Shown piece by piece: positions 50,403 through 62,745 of a stretch of DNA of 64,000 nucleotides. Made by a program: the position numbers and the translations under genes. This DNA comes from Nomia melanderi (Eukaryota > Arthropoda > Insecta > Hymenoptera > Halictidae). Location of the stretch: assembly GCF_051020985.1 (NCBI RefSeq), contig NC_135007.1, positions 555,001 through 619,000 of the forward strand. Reading direction: 5' to 3'. The notes under the pieces were generated by a model. That model saw only the letters and a program-made list of their open reading frames with translations, ran no database searches and was not told the origin of the DNA. Position 1 is the stretch's first letter, and every line of letters starts with the position of its first letter.

Positions 50403-50598
50403 CTGTACCGTCCGTTGCAGCAAACCTGGCACTCGTGACGTTACAGGGGCGGATACAGTCGCTTCGAGGAATCCATTTGCGAGCCCGGAAACGGTTCTTT
50501 ATGCTATTTGTCGCACGATCTGATTAGTGTGCGTGAGCGCCTCAGCGAATCTGACCATTCAGATGAGAGTGCCAGGTTCGCTGCAACGGACGGTACAG
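50403..50598. mobile_element. MITE with 32-bp terminal inverted repeats
   Basis: The left end CTGTACCGTCCGTTGCAGCA, then AACCTGGCACTC, and the reverse complement of the right end differ at one base over 32. 196 bp, GC-richer than its surroundings. No clear target duplication, so the superfamily cannot be assigned. Confidence 0.7.
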
Positions 50599-50599
50599 T

Positions 50600-52310
50600 G
50601 ATGCTCGCTTAAATTCCACAGAAATCACTTCTCCGTAATTCCACTGCACCATCCCCACTCTTCTCCCACTACTCACTGTCTCGAGCTCAGTGTAACGTGG
50701 TCTCAGCAAACAGGGGTAGAAAATGTATACAATGAGAGGAAGAGAAACAGACGTAGGTCACAGAGATGCCGCACGCGTCAAGTATAAACATGTAATAAAG
50801 AAAATTTCAATTGCAATCATTTTAACCTTACCTTTCCAATCGTTGTACCGATGGAATGCTGAGATTCTTCCCATTAATATAAATCCAAACATGACGTAAA
50901 TTGGTTTAGTTTTATCGACTTGAGGGAAATGAACCTTTAATTTCATTAATTACATTAAGTCGGTAAAACTAGTCCGAGTTCCCTCGTGTTTCGACTTATT
51001 TTAATTACAACAATCTCAGAAATTCACGGGCTCTTCATCGCATGTTTAGATTTGAAGTCCTGCGTCTCGACTCTCGATGCTTGACGGACTGTCTATCTTG
51101 CTTCCGTTCACCGGATGGATTCTCTGCCTTTGTCGGGCTGTGCTTGAGTCAATTCCTGAAAGCAGATAGCTTTCTCCTGCTTATTCTGCTCGGTTAATTT
51201 CCACCGCCTGGACCCGAAATTGTGCAGTTTCAGCGAGCTGCAATTCCTGTATCGGGTCTTTTGTTTGCAAGTGTTAAGTGGATCACTCTATATTACAAAT
51301 ATGAATGGTTAAAAAAAAAGACACCCGACGTGATTTACGAGTTCTGACAGCGATTGTGACAATTTTTGATATGGAACAGAATTTACTTTTTTCCAGCGTT
51401 TTTAAGCCATCTCTACAACAAGCCAGGCATAGGGCCAGGAATATTATTTCTGTGAGTAAATATGAGTGCATTGAAATGCAGTTATCACATATTTCTTCTA
51501 TACATTGCTTATGGGAGGTTAAGGTGTATCACACACTGCAGTTCTCTGTAATTTTTTGTAAAATATGGTATCTTGATATATTTATATGTGATCGGTAGCT
51601 TTTTCTCTCTTTTAACCTTGGTAAGGTGATCGGAAATTTAGTTTCCGTCTATAATACTAATTCATGGTTTGGTGGTCAGGTTCCGGTTGGTTGACCTACT
51701 TAGGTGTTAATTTTCAATGAAGTTGAATCGAGTGCATGACTAACCAATGGCGTGGGTACATTCGTGAACACGGATTAGTGTATTGTGTATACAGGATGAC
51801 TTATAAGTGCATTCCTATATTAAGTCACAAATCTGCTTACAAAAATAATCTCTTATTATACTTTAGTTTTCGAAAAATGGTAAATGATCGAAGAAAATGT
51901 GGTAATTATTTATATCAGCGATTCCTCGCTGATTTTGGTGGCCTTGAAATGTGTTGCTGGGAACTTGATTCTGAACATCTTTTTCCTATGTATTTTACTG
52001 CAGCTCCGCTTTAGGTTCCAGGATATTTATAAAAATATGTTCTTACAATTTGAAGGAAAGAACTTCACTGTTTCCAACGCATTCTCGATTAGTAAGTAAC
52101 CACATACTCGATTATAAACATTAATAATTTTCTTTTTTATTGAGGGATGGCATTGGTTCAGGCGAGAGACATACGCGCCCTTAATAAATTTGAAAACGAT
52201 TTAAGTCATTTGAAGTATCAGAAATCATATTTTCTTATAAGTTACACACAACATTACACAGTCATAATGAATTTTCATTTTTCAGGACAAAACATTGTCT
52301 AAAATATTTT
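50600..52310. other. Mixed-composition DNA, no supported gene
   Basis: Two GC-richer patches (50600-50760, 51040-51260) could be regulatory or exonic, but no reading frame, splice pair or domain supports that. Short frames between 51280 and 52100 have no family resemblance. Confidence 0.3.
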
Positions 52311-52318
52311 ATTACGTA

Positions 52319-53820
52319 CAGTGGATGAAGTTTCTATAAGAACACTATTATTTTAAAAAAAGAATCTAGAATTTTTATAAGAGAGTGCAAGAGAAATGCG
52401 GGGATGTAATTACGGGGTGACAGAAAGTAACAAATTGAAATACAGAACTGACAAAAATGTTCTATTTTTCTTGTGAACAAAGTATTACATTGGTGCGTCA
52501 AAGATCGTGGCGAAATTTCGATAAGTACAGTCTTTTCAATTCGTATTTACATTGGCTAAATAAATCTAAATTCGTTGTTTAATAACGAATACTGACACCC
52601 TTATTTTTAATAATTCAAATATTCCGTTTTTCGTACTACTTACTAATTTTTGTAGAGCTGATTTTTCAATTTTTTTCCATTCCCGTCTTATTGAAGTTTC
52701 TAAATCTCTAATATTTTTATATCGTTTCGCATTGTTATATACTGCACGTGACAAGATTCTCCATAGATTTTCTATAGGGTTCTAATGGGAAGACCACGAA
52801 GACCACTTCATAAGGGGTAAATCTTTTTTTACAAACCATTCTTCAGTCCTCTTGGCGTTATGTATAAGTGCGTTATCTTATTGAAATTAAAATATTATCT
52901 AACAAATCAATGCATTTGTTCGCATTCATTCGTGTCGAATTTTGCATATTGGAGTCTTTGAATTATAACTAAATGCCACCTAAACCATTAAAGTTCTACC
53001 AACGAAATTTCTGTTCATACTTAGCCTTTTATCTTTACGTAAGTCATATCAATAATGCTTATAACCACTCGGACCGTCTAGATTAAACTTCATTTCGCCG
53101 GAGAATATTACTGTTTTCCATTCTTCGTTCTATGTTAGGTGGTATTCCGCGAATTCTAATCTTGCATTTTTATGTTCCTGTACAGGAGGTGGTTTCATTA
53201 TGTTTTTTGTCCATTTTAACCGTGTATCTTATATATAATATTTGCTGAATACGCTGCATAGTTACAGGAAGATGCAGAATTCTCCTTATTTCACTAGCAG
53301 TTGTACTAGTACTTGTTATTTCCTTAAATAATTGAGAATGATCTCGTTTTGATAATGTTTGATTACCACCAGATTAATGATTTTTCCATATATATCGTCC
53401 AATTTTAGAAAGTGATATGTACAAGTACTAAATCTATTCACTTTCTGCACTACTCTAGAATAGAAAATCGAGAATATAATTTACTATTACACAAAACAGG
53501 ATATTATTATAAAATTTTACTTTTAATGAATATAATAATTTCAATAACTATTCAAACTGAGATTTTAGTAATGTTTCTTGTACAAATGACATGACAGAAT
53601 TGAGGAAATAATACTGTTCTTACAGAAATTTCGACCTCGCTTCGGTCAACATAATAACATTTTTGTTTAAAAAGTGCCCACCAGTATATACACACTTACC
53701 ATTTCACAATAATAATACTATAGTTTTCGAAACATTTTACTAGGCCAATAGCAAGTAATTGTAAAATAAATCAAATTTTTACAGGAAATCATGGTGTTCT
53801 TATAGAAACTTCGTTTACTG
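52319..53820 (-). mobile_element. Tc1/mariner-type transposon with both ends, transposase decayed
   Basis: The left end is CAGTGGATGAAGTTTCTATA and then AGAACA. The right end, reverse complemented, is CAGTAAACGAAGTTTCTATA and then AGAACA. Both are flanked by TA; 1502 bp. On the minus strand, NPIENLWRILSRAVYNNAKR and the following KSALQKLVSSTKNRI-like stretch are the C-terminal part of a Tc1-like transposase (motif SPDLNPIENLW). Upstream pieces are frameshifted, so the copy is dead. Confidence 0.85.
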
Positions 53821-54464
53821 TATTATAAAACTATCCTTTAATCTATTCAAACACAAACCTTTAAATATCGCGAAACTAAAAATATATGGTTTAATCCACT
53901 TTTCTCTGATCTAATTTCACATATCTGACCAATGTTACACTAGACATTTGTAAATGAGAATTTTACGAGTCTGTTCTGTATGTAAACTTACATTCCAATT
54001 ATTATTATGGCTTCAGCGCGTTGCTATTTTTCTAATTTCCATAAATAATAATTCTGATTAAAGTTTAACATTATGTTTTTCATTCTAAATCTAAACTAAA
54101 TCTGACTCTAATATCACCGACAACTAACTTGAATATAAAATTTAGTTAAAAAATACTTATATTACATAATATATAGAAGGTAGTTTCATTTAAATAGTAG
54201 ACAATAATACTGGTTGGTTCAGTTTTTCTGGAGACGAAGTAAGAGGTAGAGTCTCTTCCTTAGCCACCTTATTACCTCGTAATTGCATAAATTCTTCAAA
54301 TATGATGGGATTATCGACAATTACAAAGTCAAAGAGTGGGCATATTGTAAGAAACAATTTCAATAAATGAAAGTGAAGACGAAAACTTTGAGTGCAATGC
54401 GAAGCTTTAATGCTTCATAATTTCCGAACCAGTGATAAAAAGTGATAAATTCAGTGATAAAAAG
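53821..54464. other. AT-rich DNA, nothing recognised
   Basis: No frame, repeat or RNA gene seen in this stretch. Confidence 0.3.
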
Positions 54465-54690
54465 TTCAACACTAGAACTACCGTATCAATTAAAATTATG
54501 AATTCCAATTTTTTTGTTCTGCGATTATTGATACCTGAAAACCAGTAAATATTCGAAATGATCTCGAAAATAAATAGTTTCTCTTGAATACTATAATGAA
54601 TGTCTGAAGAAAATGAAAATAGTCTACCGTTACAATGTTTATAGAGAGTACGTATTAATCGTATTCAATGTTAGGTAGTTATAGTGTTAA
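54465..54690. mobile_element. TTAA-type MITE, family M3, copy 2
   Basis: The left end is TTCAACACTAGAACTACCG (target site mutated from TTAA) and the right end on the other strand is TTAACACTATAACTACC. 226 bp. Confidence 0.65.
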
Positions 54691-54728
54691 AGTACTGAAT
54701 GTACAGAGCAATGACCTTAATAATATAT

Positions 54729-54729
<1 letters not shown>

Positions 54730-54766
<37 letters not shown>

Positions 54767-54780
54767 CAATGTCAAGGTCA
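54730..54780 (+). repeat. (TCAAGG)8 tandem array
   Basis: Eight consecutive hexamers TCAAGG with one variant (TCAATG at unit 7), then TCA. Each unit boundary forms TCAAGGTCA, the extended half-site bound by monomeric nuclear receptors of the FTZ-F1 and ERR type. Whether it is bound in vivo is unknown. Confidence 0.9.
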
Positions 54781-55374
54781 TACGACGGTTACCATTTTTG
54801 TAAATAAGTACGATAACTCCACATTCTCGGACATATTTTACTGAGTATCTAAAAAATTAAGGCTGAGCGGCGATAACATATACTTATAGGGAAAAGTTGT
54901 GTACAGCGATGACTCTAGCAACATATTTCAAGGCCATTCAAATCGGCGAACGATTGCTGATGTAAATAATTACCGGAAATGTTTGATATCTCGTGTCTTA
55001 TCTTAGCACACGCTACGGTACACCACAGTACGTTTACATATTATTTAATGTGTGTGAACAATATCGATTAATATAACTGTAATGAAATTTGAGCGTGTTG
55101 AGCTATGAAACGGACATTTTGAAAATTTTGTTTAAAAATGTATGACTCGAATATTAACACATTGTTGACCGGTCACGAGTTAACTCGTGTTTGCGCTTGC
55201 ATTAACTATTTCAATTTTTGAAACGCAGGACAATATAGAATATTGCAAACGCAAAATATTCAAAGTTAGCTACAAGATATGCCTAAAGTTTCATTTCAAT
55301 TCATTATGTATAAACAGAGTGTGTTGAAGTTTATTTAGATTGTTTCACTTTCATATTTAATTCCGCCATAATAA

Positions 55375-56820
55375 CATTGTGGAACAAATTTCAACTTTTT
55401 TTGTGTTTTGCAATAATCACTAGATGATTCTTATAGAGTTCCTTCCCCTGAATACGAATCCGAAAACCAAATTATTGGTTACGTCCAGTTTTCGAAAAAA
55501 CTGGGTTTTTGTAAAAACGGTCGAATTTTTTAGGGAACCAAGTGTTACGTGAAAACTTAAAACGATAGGCAGTTAAAATTTGTCGTAGAAAATAGAGAAG
55601 ACTTGCCTGAATATGTAGCTATAAAAATTTTGAATTTTGCATATCATTAAATGTTTGTAAATGATGATGAAAGTTTAAAAAAGGGTAGATGCGTGTACTT
55701 TGTGTGCACTTCTGTTACATTTCTACGAAAAGTGGGATGGCTAGCACGAATTTGCTATGCACCATTGGATTCTGCAGACATTTCTAAAGGCGGAACCCCG
55801 TGCAAGAAGCGTGAGAACGGTTTTTTTTGGGACAGGTTAAGAAAATGTCTGTGAAGAGCGCATGCACGGAACTTTCGTGCTATACGGCCATCGCTCGCTG
55901 GCCACAGCTATTAAGGGCCGTGACTACGTGCTGTATAGACCTGGACCCCGGTCACTTCTTATATGTATACATAATGTTTAATTGTTTTATAAATTTTCAT
56001 AATAGTTATGAGTAAGCTTTTCACGATCGTTCCGATTTAAATGATTTGATGTTTAAATAATTTAATATAATATAATATAAAGGAGAAACATCATTGTAAT
56101 CGGTTTTTTACATGGTACATCTAATAATATTCTGAATTGAAATAGAGTATTAAATTTGACGTAAAAATCTATTACACAAAGTAGGATTTACAATGGATGT
56201 TTACTAAAGTATTTTTAAGTTAACACTAAAACTACCGAGTATACCCGAATATTTGTCACAGTTCCAGTAAATTTAATTAATTTTCAAAAACATTTCAGAT
56301 ATCTATTACCTACAAGATATTAATAATCGAAAGATAATACAATTTATACCGGCTATCTGGACTGATTCGGTAGTTTTAGTGTTAATCATCGTAATAATAT
56401 TACTCGTATACGTGTATTCATATATTAAACATCGAATTATTTAAAACAGAACGATCGTGAAAAGCTTTCTTAGCCTATCCGAAAAAAACCATTCTCATAC
56501 TTCCCGCGGGGGGTTCCTCTTCAGAAATGTCTGCAGAATCCAACGGTGCATAGCAAATTCGTGCTAGTCAACCCACTTTTCGTAGAAATGTAACAGAAGT
56601 GCACAGAAAGTACACACATCTACCCCTTTTTTTAAAATTTGATCATCATTTACAAACATTTTCATGTGACACTTGGTTTTCTAAAAAATTCGACCGTTTT
56701 TACAAAAACCCAGTTTTTTCGAAAACTAGACGTGACCCAGCAATTTGGTTTTCGGATTCGTATTTAGAGTAAGGAACTCTATAAGAATCACCTAGTGGCT
56801 ATTACAAAACAAAAATCGTA
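55375..56820. mobile_element. Foldback element with arms of several hundred bp
   Basis: The left arm (about 55380-55860) and right arm (about 56470-56820) are inverted copies. Matching blocks are CTTATAGAGTTCC/GGAACTCTATAAG, CCGAAAACCAAAT/ATTTGGTTTTCGG, GGTCGAATTTTTTAG/CTAAAAAATTCGACC, and a block around TCTGCAGACATTTCT/AGAAATGTCTGCAGA. The loop holds a further MITE. A one-armed relative lies at 16390-16700. No transposase is seen. Confidence 0.8.
56220..56385. mobile_element. TTAA-type MITE, family M3, copy 3
   Basis: The ends TTAACACTAAAACTACCGA are perfect inverted copies within TTAA sites. 166 bp, the best-preserved M3 copy, sitting in the loop of the foldback element. Confidence 0.85.
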
Positions 56821-56885
56821 TTCTACAGTATAACCGGTGACATGGGATAGCTTTTGCGTAAAATTGCCAGTCAACAATGTGTTAA

Positions 56886-58857
56886 GACACGTAGAACATA
56901 AATTCATGGGACTTTTTTTTTAACTTATTTTCATATATAGATTCATTTAAAATATAAACATGCATTTATGAATCACCCGGTATTTAAAGACTTATAATTA
57001 AGTGTTGTAATATTTCATTTTTTTCACAGGGCAAAGTAGCTAACTTCGCTTTTTGAATGTATTCAAATTTTGGTGGTAAAAGACTCAGTTGGTCTTTTAT
57101 TTACAATATTTTGTATAATTTTTATACCTTTCGTTTAGTACAACTAATCAATTTGGTAAGTGAACGACTTACATAACAATATTTGATTCGGAGAGTAATT
57201 GTTTTTTATCCTCGATTCGTATACGATGGTAAAAACATATTGTTCTACATGCAGATTTCTCTCCCTTGCGCAACAGAGCTCTCAATATTTCGGTCAGTAT
57301 CGATTTACAGGATGTGAAGGTAGATATAGTCTCTTATCCGAAGTATGCATGTATCTCGATGCGTATTCTCATACCAGTTTGATTTGTCAGTTAAAACAAT
57401 TTGTTAGTTATCGTTTATGAAATTATTATTATACCCCAATGTTTCGTGATATGTAAATTTATGAACTATATTTTTTGTAGCTTTTATCCTAAATACAAGA
57501 ATTTGTATTTATTTATTATTATTTTATTTTTATTCTATTAATTATTATCTGCTCACAATTAGCGTGGAAAATACATATAATTCTTCGTTTATCTTTCTAT
57601 AATAGATACTTAGTAAAAATTTCTAGCTATTAAAGAGGAAAGTACCAATATATACCCACTATGTCTGTGTGTGTGATAATTATCAAATAAAACTGTCTAA
57701 AATAAAAATTTTATTAAGTGGGCTACAAATGTTTTTAATGTTACCCATATGCAATCCACTTATATATATATATATTTATACACGTATAAAGAGAAACGAA
57801 GAAGAAACGATAATTCGTCTTTTCCTGGTTTTTAACGGTACCTGAATCTGAAAATTTCTATATTTTTAGACCTGCCAAACACACTAATCACCAGTAATCC
57901 GAAATTATTACGGGTAAAGCGGAAAAGTTGACACATATGTGAAATTGGACACTTCCTAAACACTTGCGTCGAAAACATATAGTCGAATGGAGCCAATCGG
58001 GCCAATGCCATTTATCGTCCCACATCGCGGAATCATGGCATACCGCTACCTTTCACCATTGATTCCATGTGTTTAAGGTTGAATTCCTTGTGGAGGTTCT
58101 ACCTCTCACTTGCATCGTTTCGGTCACGTACGAGTAGCGGTGCGATGGTATCGTTCACTACTTCCAACAGAATCATGTTCATCCTATTTTACATAAAGAT
58201 CGCAGGAGTTTAGAGAACACTTTCTCCCGTAGACAGTTGGAGCTTGCACAGGTTCACGTTGAACTTTAACTGAAAAGCGTGCTGCAGCCATTCGAACAAT
58301 CCCTTATACACTAAATACGCATTAAACGGTTAAATTAAACGGACACACTATATCCATACTACGGACGTATTACACATACGTTAAATTCTCACGTTACACG
58401 TGTTCGCATATTAGACGCATATTACATACACACTAACCATGCATACCAGACATGAGATACAAATTCTTGTGGTATACTGGGATTACCCTACTTCCGGTAG
58501 CATGCTTTTCACTTATAGTTCAATGAAATGGCGACAAATAATCGTATGTCAAGTTTTAGTGGATCGTTTTAAAGGAGAGATTCCGATTTCCAAATTCATG
58601 GTGGATTCTGTCTTAAAAAAATCTATTAACGTCCGTAAAGAAATTGGATTTCGTAAAATAGTTTCGAAAAATATGTTTACTTTCTCAACCGTGACATGAA
58701 GCGACAGCATTGTAGAAAAAAATAGCGCATGCGATACAAAAGTTGAGGTCCCTGTTTTAAAGTAAGTTTAAGCTGAATATTGTACGACCTTTTATTACAA
58801 AGTTATACGAGTTAGATGATCCAACATTCTTCAATTATAACTTATTAAGTCATTATT
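56886..58857. other. AT-rich DNA, nothing recognised
   Basis: Includes a short (TA)n run near 57760 and a GC-richer patch at 57960-58260 with no supported exon. Confidence 0.3.
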
Positions 58858-59298
58858 GATTTCAGCGATATGTTTGGCGAAGCGTTTAGTAGGTTATCCG
58901 GCTGTGGAACGGATGTAGTTTTTAGTCGCAGTTTTGCGCTCCGCAGGATATACGTTCTTTGTAATATTTTTTTGCAATTATAAACTGCATAACGATAAAT
59001 GATAATCACTTGAAAATATCAAAAGTGTAAAAGAGAAAAAGATTATAATAGTAAAAAAAAGATTGTAACAATAATCTTTTTCTTTTTCAATTATCAACTA
59101 CATAATAATAAATGATATTTACTTAAAAATATTCTTAAAATACCTTAAAGGATAATAGAGTAGAAGAAACTTATAATAATAAACAAACATATAAATACAA
59201 GTTGTGTCCTACGGAGCGCGAACGTACGACAAACAATTTCAGCCGTACCACAGCCGGATAACTTACATAAACGTTTCGTCAAACACATAAATGAAATC
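58858..59298. mobile_element. Inverted-repeat element with about 95-bp arms
   Basis: The left arm GATTTCAGCGATATGTTTGG, then TTATCCGGCTGTGG and GCGCTCCG; the right arm is its diverged reverse complement (CGGAGCGC ... CCACAGCCGGATAA ... GAAATC). 441 bp, AT-rich centre, noncoding. Superfamily not assigned. Confidence 0.65.
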
Positions 59299-60530
59299 AG
59301 CGATGAAATTTTGGTACATGTTTAACTTCAATAACTTCATTTTTTTCATTTGCATGGTATTTTAAAAATGTTTAAATATTAAATGTCACGTAATATATAC
59401 ATATATATACTATACAAAACATGCCGTAAAAGGTAAAGGTATTAATTACAATTCTGTCTGAAATTCATCTAAAAATTAGTTTTTCTCTTTTTTACTATGC
59501 CGCAGCAGGCCAGAAAATCTGAAAAAATTGTGAATGAATGTCATATTAATATGTCCACTATTGTAAAAATTATTTTACTAAGAATTTGGAACGGAAAAAT
59601 CTCAAAAATTTCTCAGGTATGCACTGCTATGTCAGAAATGTCTGAATTTTTCTTACAATTTTTACATACCATTAAATATAGAAAATGGGACGAAACCTGA
59701 TAATTCGAATTTACCCTATAACTACCTTATTGGTTGAGATAGAGGGCTGAAAATTGGTGTACAATGTTTTCTATTGGTAAGTTACCGAAGGAAACTTTCT
59801 GGAGAAAAATCGGCCTGACGGTACTTTTGACTTCCTTATCCTGCTACATCCTTTCCTATTAGCTGTTTTGAGATCAATAATTGTATTATTAGACGGTTTT
59901 GGAAGTAGGATTTTCTCATTGGTGAATGAGCTCAGCCCGTAAGGACATTATTTTATACGCTCGAGTGACTGTGCTCTTGGTGAAAAAAGATCTGCAGGTA
60001 AAAAGGACTTCATGCGACGTACTATGATAGAGTATTTGTCTCCTAAATCAGGTAAAAAACATTTTCTCAATGAAATCGTATCTATAAACGTTTATTTAGT
60101 AGAATTTGATGTTGTTTTAGGTATTGTTGGAAAGAGAAAAGCCCACTCTTTAACATCGAATAAAAATTGACGGCTATTAGCTGCAATTAATGTAATTATT
60201 AGAATTTCCATTTGATACAAATAAAAATTGCCATAGCTACTCCGGTAGCAATTAGTACATAGTATTCTTCGTCTTTTTCAAGTATAGTAGCAGCCTAAGG
60301 CTTAACCCCTTGGGTACATTTGACGAGTTCAACTTGTAACGGATCTGTTGCAATAAAATACAAAATGTTCGCAACATGAAAGAGTATCGAAGGGTGTATC
60401 ATTCATTTTGTTGAAATAAACTGATCTTTTAACCGAAATTTCTTATTTTTACTTTCACTGAGCTGCATTAGGCATGCAGCAAGAAATAAAGTTAAATCTG
60501 TAGAAAAATTTATCCAAATTCGTTACATCG
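59299..60530. other. AT-rich DNA, nothing recognised
   Basis: A TTAACCCCTTGGGTACATT followed by TGACGAG near 60303 looks like a single TTAA-type element end without partner. No gene seen. Confidence 0.3.
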
Positions 60531-61090
60531 TATTTTCGTACATCTCACTTCATTATATTCCGTTTCGTATGCGTTCTTCGTTGCGCGGCTCGGCCAATAA
60601 CAAGGTCGTGCCGAAACTGGGGCGTCGTTGCCATAACTACGGGGCCGAGCGCTGTGATTGGACATTTCCCCTTGCTTCTGTGCAGTTTGAGCTTGTTGGT
60701 CGCGGCTGAAATGAGAGTTGTGCTGTATTGTACTCGTAAATTCTTATGAAAGTAGTAATTAAAGATTTTAGACATGAACATGTGCTTTTACCAACATAAA
60801 TGGACCAATGAAAAAACGATCATGTGAGACGGTGTAGTAGGTAACGGAAATATATTAAGCCGATTATTAATAAAAATATTCTTATTCTTAGAACAGAGGT
60901 GTTTAAAAGTAGTCCCCTCACGCTAGTAGCTCGAAAACAGTGGTCCCCCGCTATCTCTACTTTAGTAGCTGCCCGAGGCTGCGTATGTAGGCAGTATCTA
61001 GTGTCCAATGTAAACAGGTAAAAGTAGGTATGGAGAGAGTAACTTTTCGCCAGGGGAATGTCACTAGAATGCCTGCGGTCACCGATTTCG
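60530..61090 (+). repeat. Dispersed repeat family R, copy D (longest)
   Basis: The best-preserved copy. From 60739 it matches copy C, and its first part (CATCTCACTTCATTATATTCC, then GCGGCTCGGCCAATAAC) matches segments of copy A and the 43.9-kb fragment. Origin unknown; no terminal repeats or coding frame identified. Confidence 0.7.
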
Positions 61091-61769
61091 ATATCCTTGC
61101 CTTAGACCGCCACTGTGTTCGAAAGAGGCGAACAATAGTTAATTTTGTTTTATTAAAAGTTAGCCTTTACCATTTCGAGTGATACCAGACAAAACATTGA
61201 ACTCTTCTAAACTTGATTTTGAAATTGGGAATGAAAATCAAAACTGTTAAATAACGTATAATTACAAAAATATTTATAATATTAGAATGAAATTTAGTAC
61301 GATTCAAATACATACATGATACACTTAATCTCATTGGGAATTTTTTAAATTGATAAAATAATAAATTTGTAATTGTCTATTTTATTTTTAAATATTTTCG
61401 AGGTTGCTTTCTTTAAAGCTTTGTAAACACCTACGTTAATACTTAACAAATATGAAACAAAAACATACTACTTTATCGCTCAAATGTTTGTTTCATTATG
61501 TCTATACTTTTTTCGGTTTTGAAGATATTTATAAACAGAGATTTTTTACTGCGTTTGGAAGGAAAATGCCCCATAGTGCGACGTTCGAAACTTCTCGACA
61601 CGTGTTAAATAACTTTACAAGAAACCATAGCCTATCCTCAAAGAAATAGTAAACACGAAGTCGCGACTACAAAGAACGAAGATGTTCCTGCTAGTGTAGA
61701 GATGTACAGAAATTTGGAAAAAACTTTAGGTAGTATTTAAATACTTCACCTGCTAGCTTGCTGAAATGA
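61091..61769. other. AT-rich DNA, nothing recognised
   Basis: No gene or repeat supported. Confidence 0.3.
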
Positions 61770-61773
61770 AAAT

Positions 61774-61832
<59 letters not shown>
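61770..61832. repeat. (AT)n microsatellite
   Basis: About 60 bases of uninterrupted AT dinucleotides directly before the palindrome. Confidence 0.95.
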
Positions 61833-61839
<7 letters not shown>

Positions 61840-61995
61840 TATTTAATATTTATTCATTTATTATATACTTTATAACTGATTATTATATATAATAATAATA
61901 ATAATAATAATATATATATATATATATAAATATGTATATATATAATAATCAGTTATAAAGTATATAATAAATGAATAAATATTAAATATTATTAA
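61833..61995. repeat. 58-bp perfect palindrome around a TAA/TA microsatellite loop
   Basis: Left arm 61833-61890 and right arm 61938-61995 are exact reverse complements. The 47-base loop consists of (AAT)n and (AT)n repeats. Such a structure can form a hairpin or cruciform. Confidence 0.95.
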
Positions 61996-62446
61996 TTATA
62001 TATACTTATATAATAAACTGCATATTTATATAGAATGGATTACATTACATAACATGTAATAAATAATAATACAGTAGGTTATAATATATGATTGCAATAA
62101 AATATATAATACATGAATAAATGTTAATTATACGAGCATGCCACGCCACATCTTGGCGTTCGAATGCTTCATGTCGCGGTTTAGAAGAAATGCTCTAAAA
62201 AAACACGGAAATATGCGACACATTTTTTTATATATAATAAACACAAATCTTCGCCGAATATGATAGTGCTTAAAAGAAGGCAGGATCTCTCAGGACAGCA
62301 TAACAAAATCGTTCGTGAAGTATTACAACTGTAAGAAATATCATTAATTATAAATCACGCTTAAGTATAAATAAGAACTCAAAGATACATCATTATGTTT
62401 CTTTTTAGTTCTTTTCTATTAAAGAATCATGTATTATCAAAAGTAT

Positions 62447-62745
62447 AGTATATATTTAACTCAGAAACTTTCAGTTTGGAAAAAAGTGTACACAGTTCTT
62501 TTGAAACACACAAAAATGTTTCGAAGGATTAGAAGAGTAAATCGTGCGCAACGAAAACTTCGAACTTTCAAGGAAGCACACGAGTTTATGAGTGTACGAA
62601 CGAAAAAATAACAATTGGTACCTTATTCCTCACATATTCAACTATCTTGAAGAAAATTTTTTAGTTTAGGCGAAATGTTTGAAAATTACTTTTAGCTGCC
62701 TAAATTGGTCACTGTGCGACCTACTACTTCGATTCATCGTAGAAG
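62447..62745 (+). repeat. Dispersed repeat, copy 2 (first at 18.05-18.35 kb)
   Basis: The same ordered blocks as the 18-kb copy, in the same orientation. Family not recognised. Confidence 0.65.

Larger units (their letters stand above)
55154..56885. mobile_element. Family M1 MITE interrupted by a long foldback element
   Basis: The outer ends TTAACACATTGTTGACCGG and, reverse complemented, TTAACACATTGTTGACTGG are the M1 ends. The first about 215 bp and last about 65 bp together match the intact 272-bp M1 copy at 43015-43286 in reverse. The middle (about 55375-56820) is an inserted palindromic element. So a short MITE carries a much larger later insertion. Confidence 0.8.

Noticed and set aside
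51305..51598. 97-codon plus-strand frame
   Set aside because: No domain, and an antisense frame of similar length exists; it probably arises by chance in a GC-richer patch.
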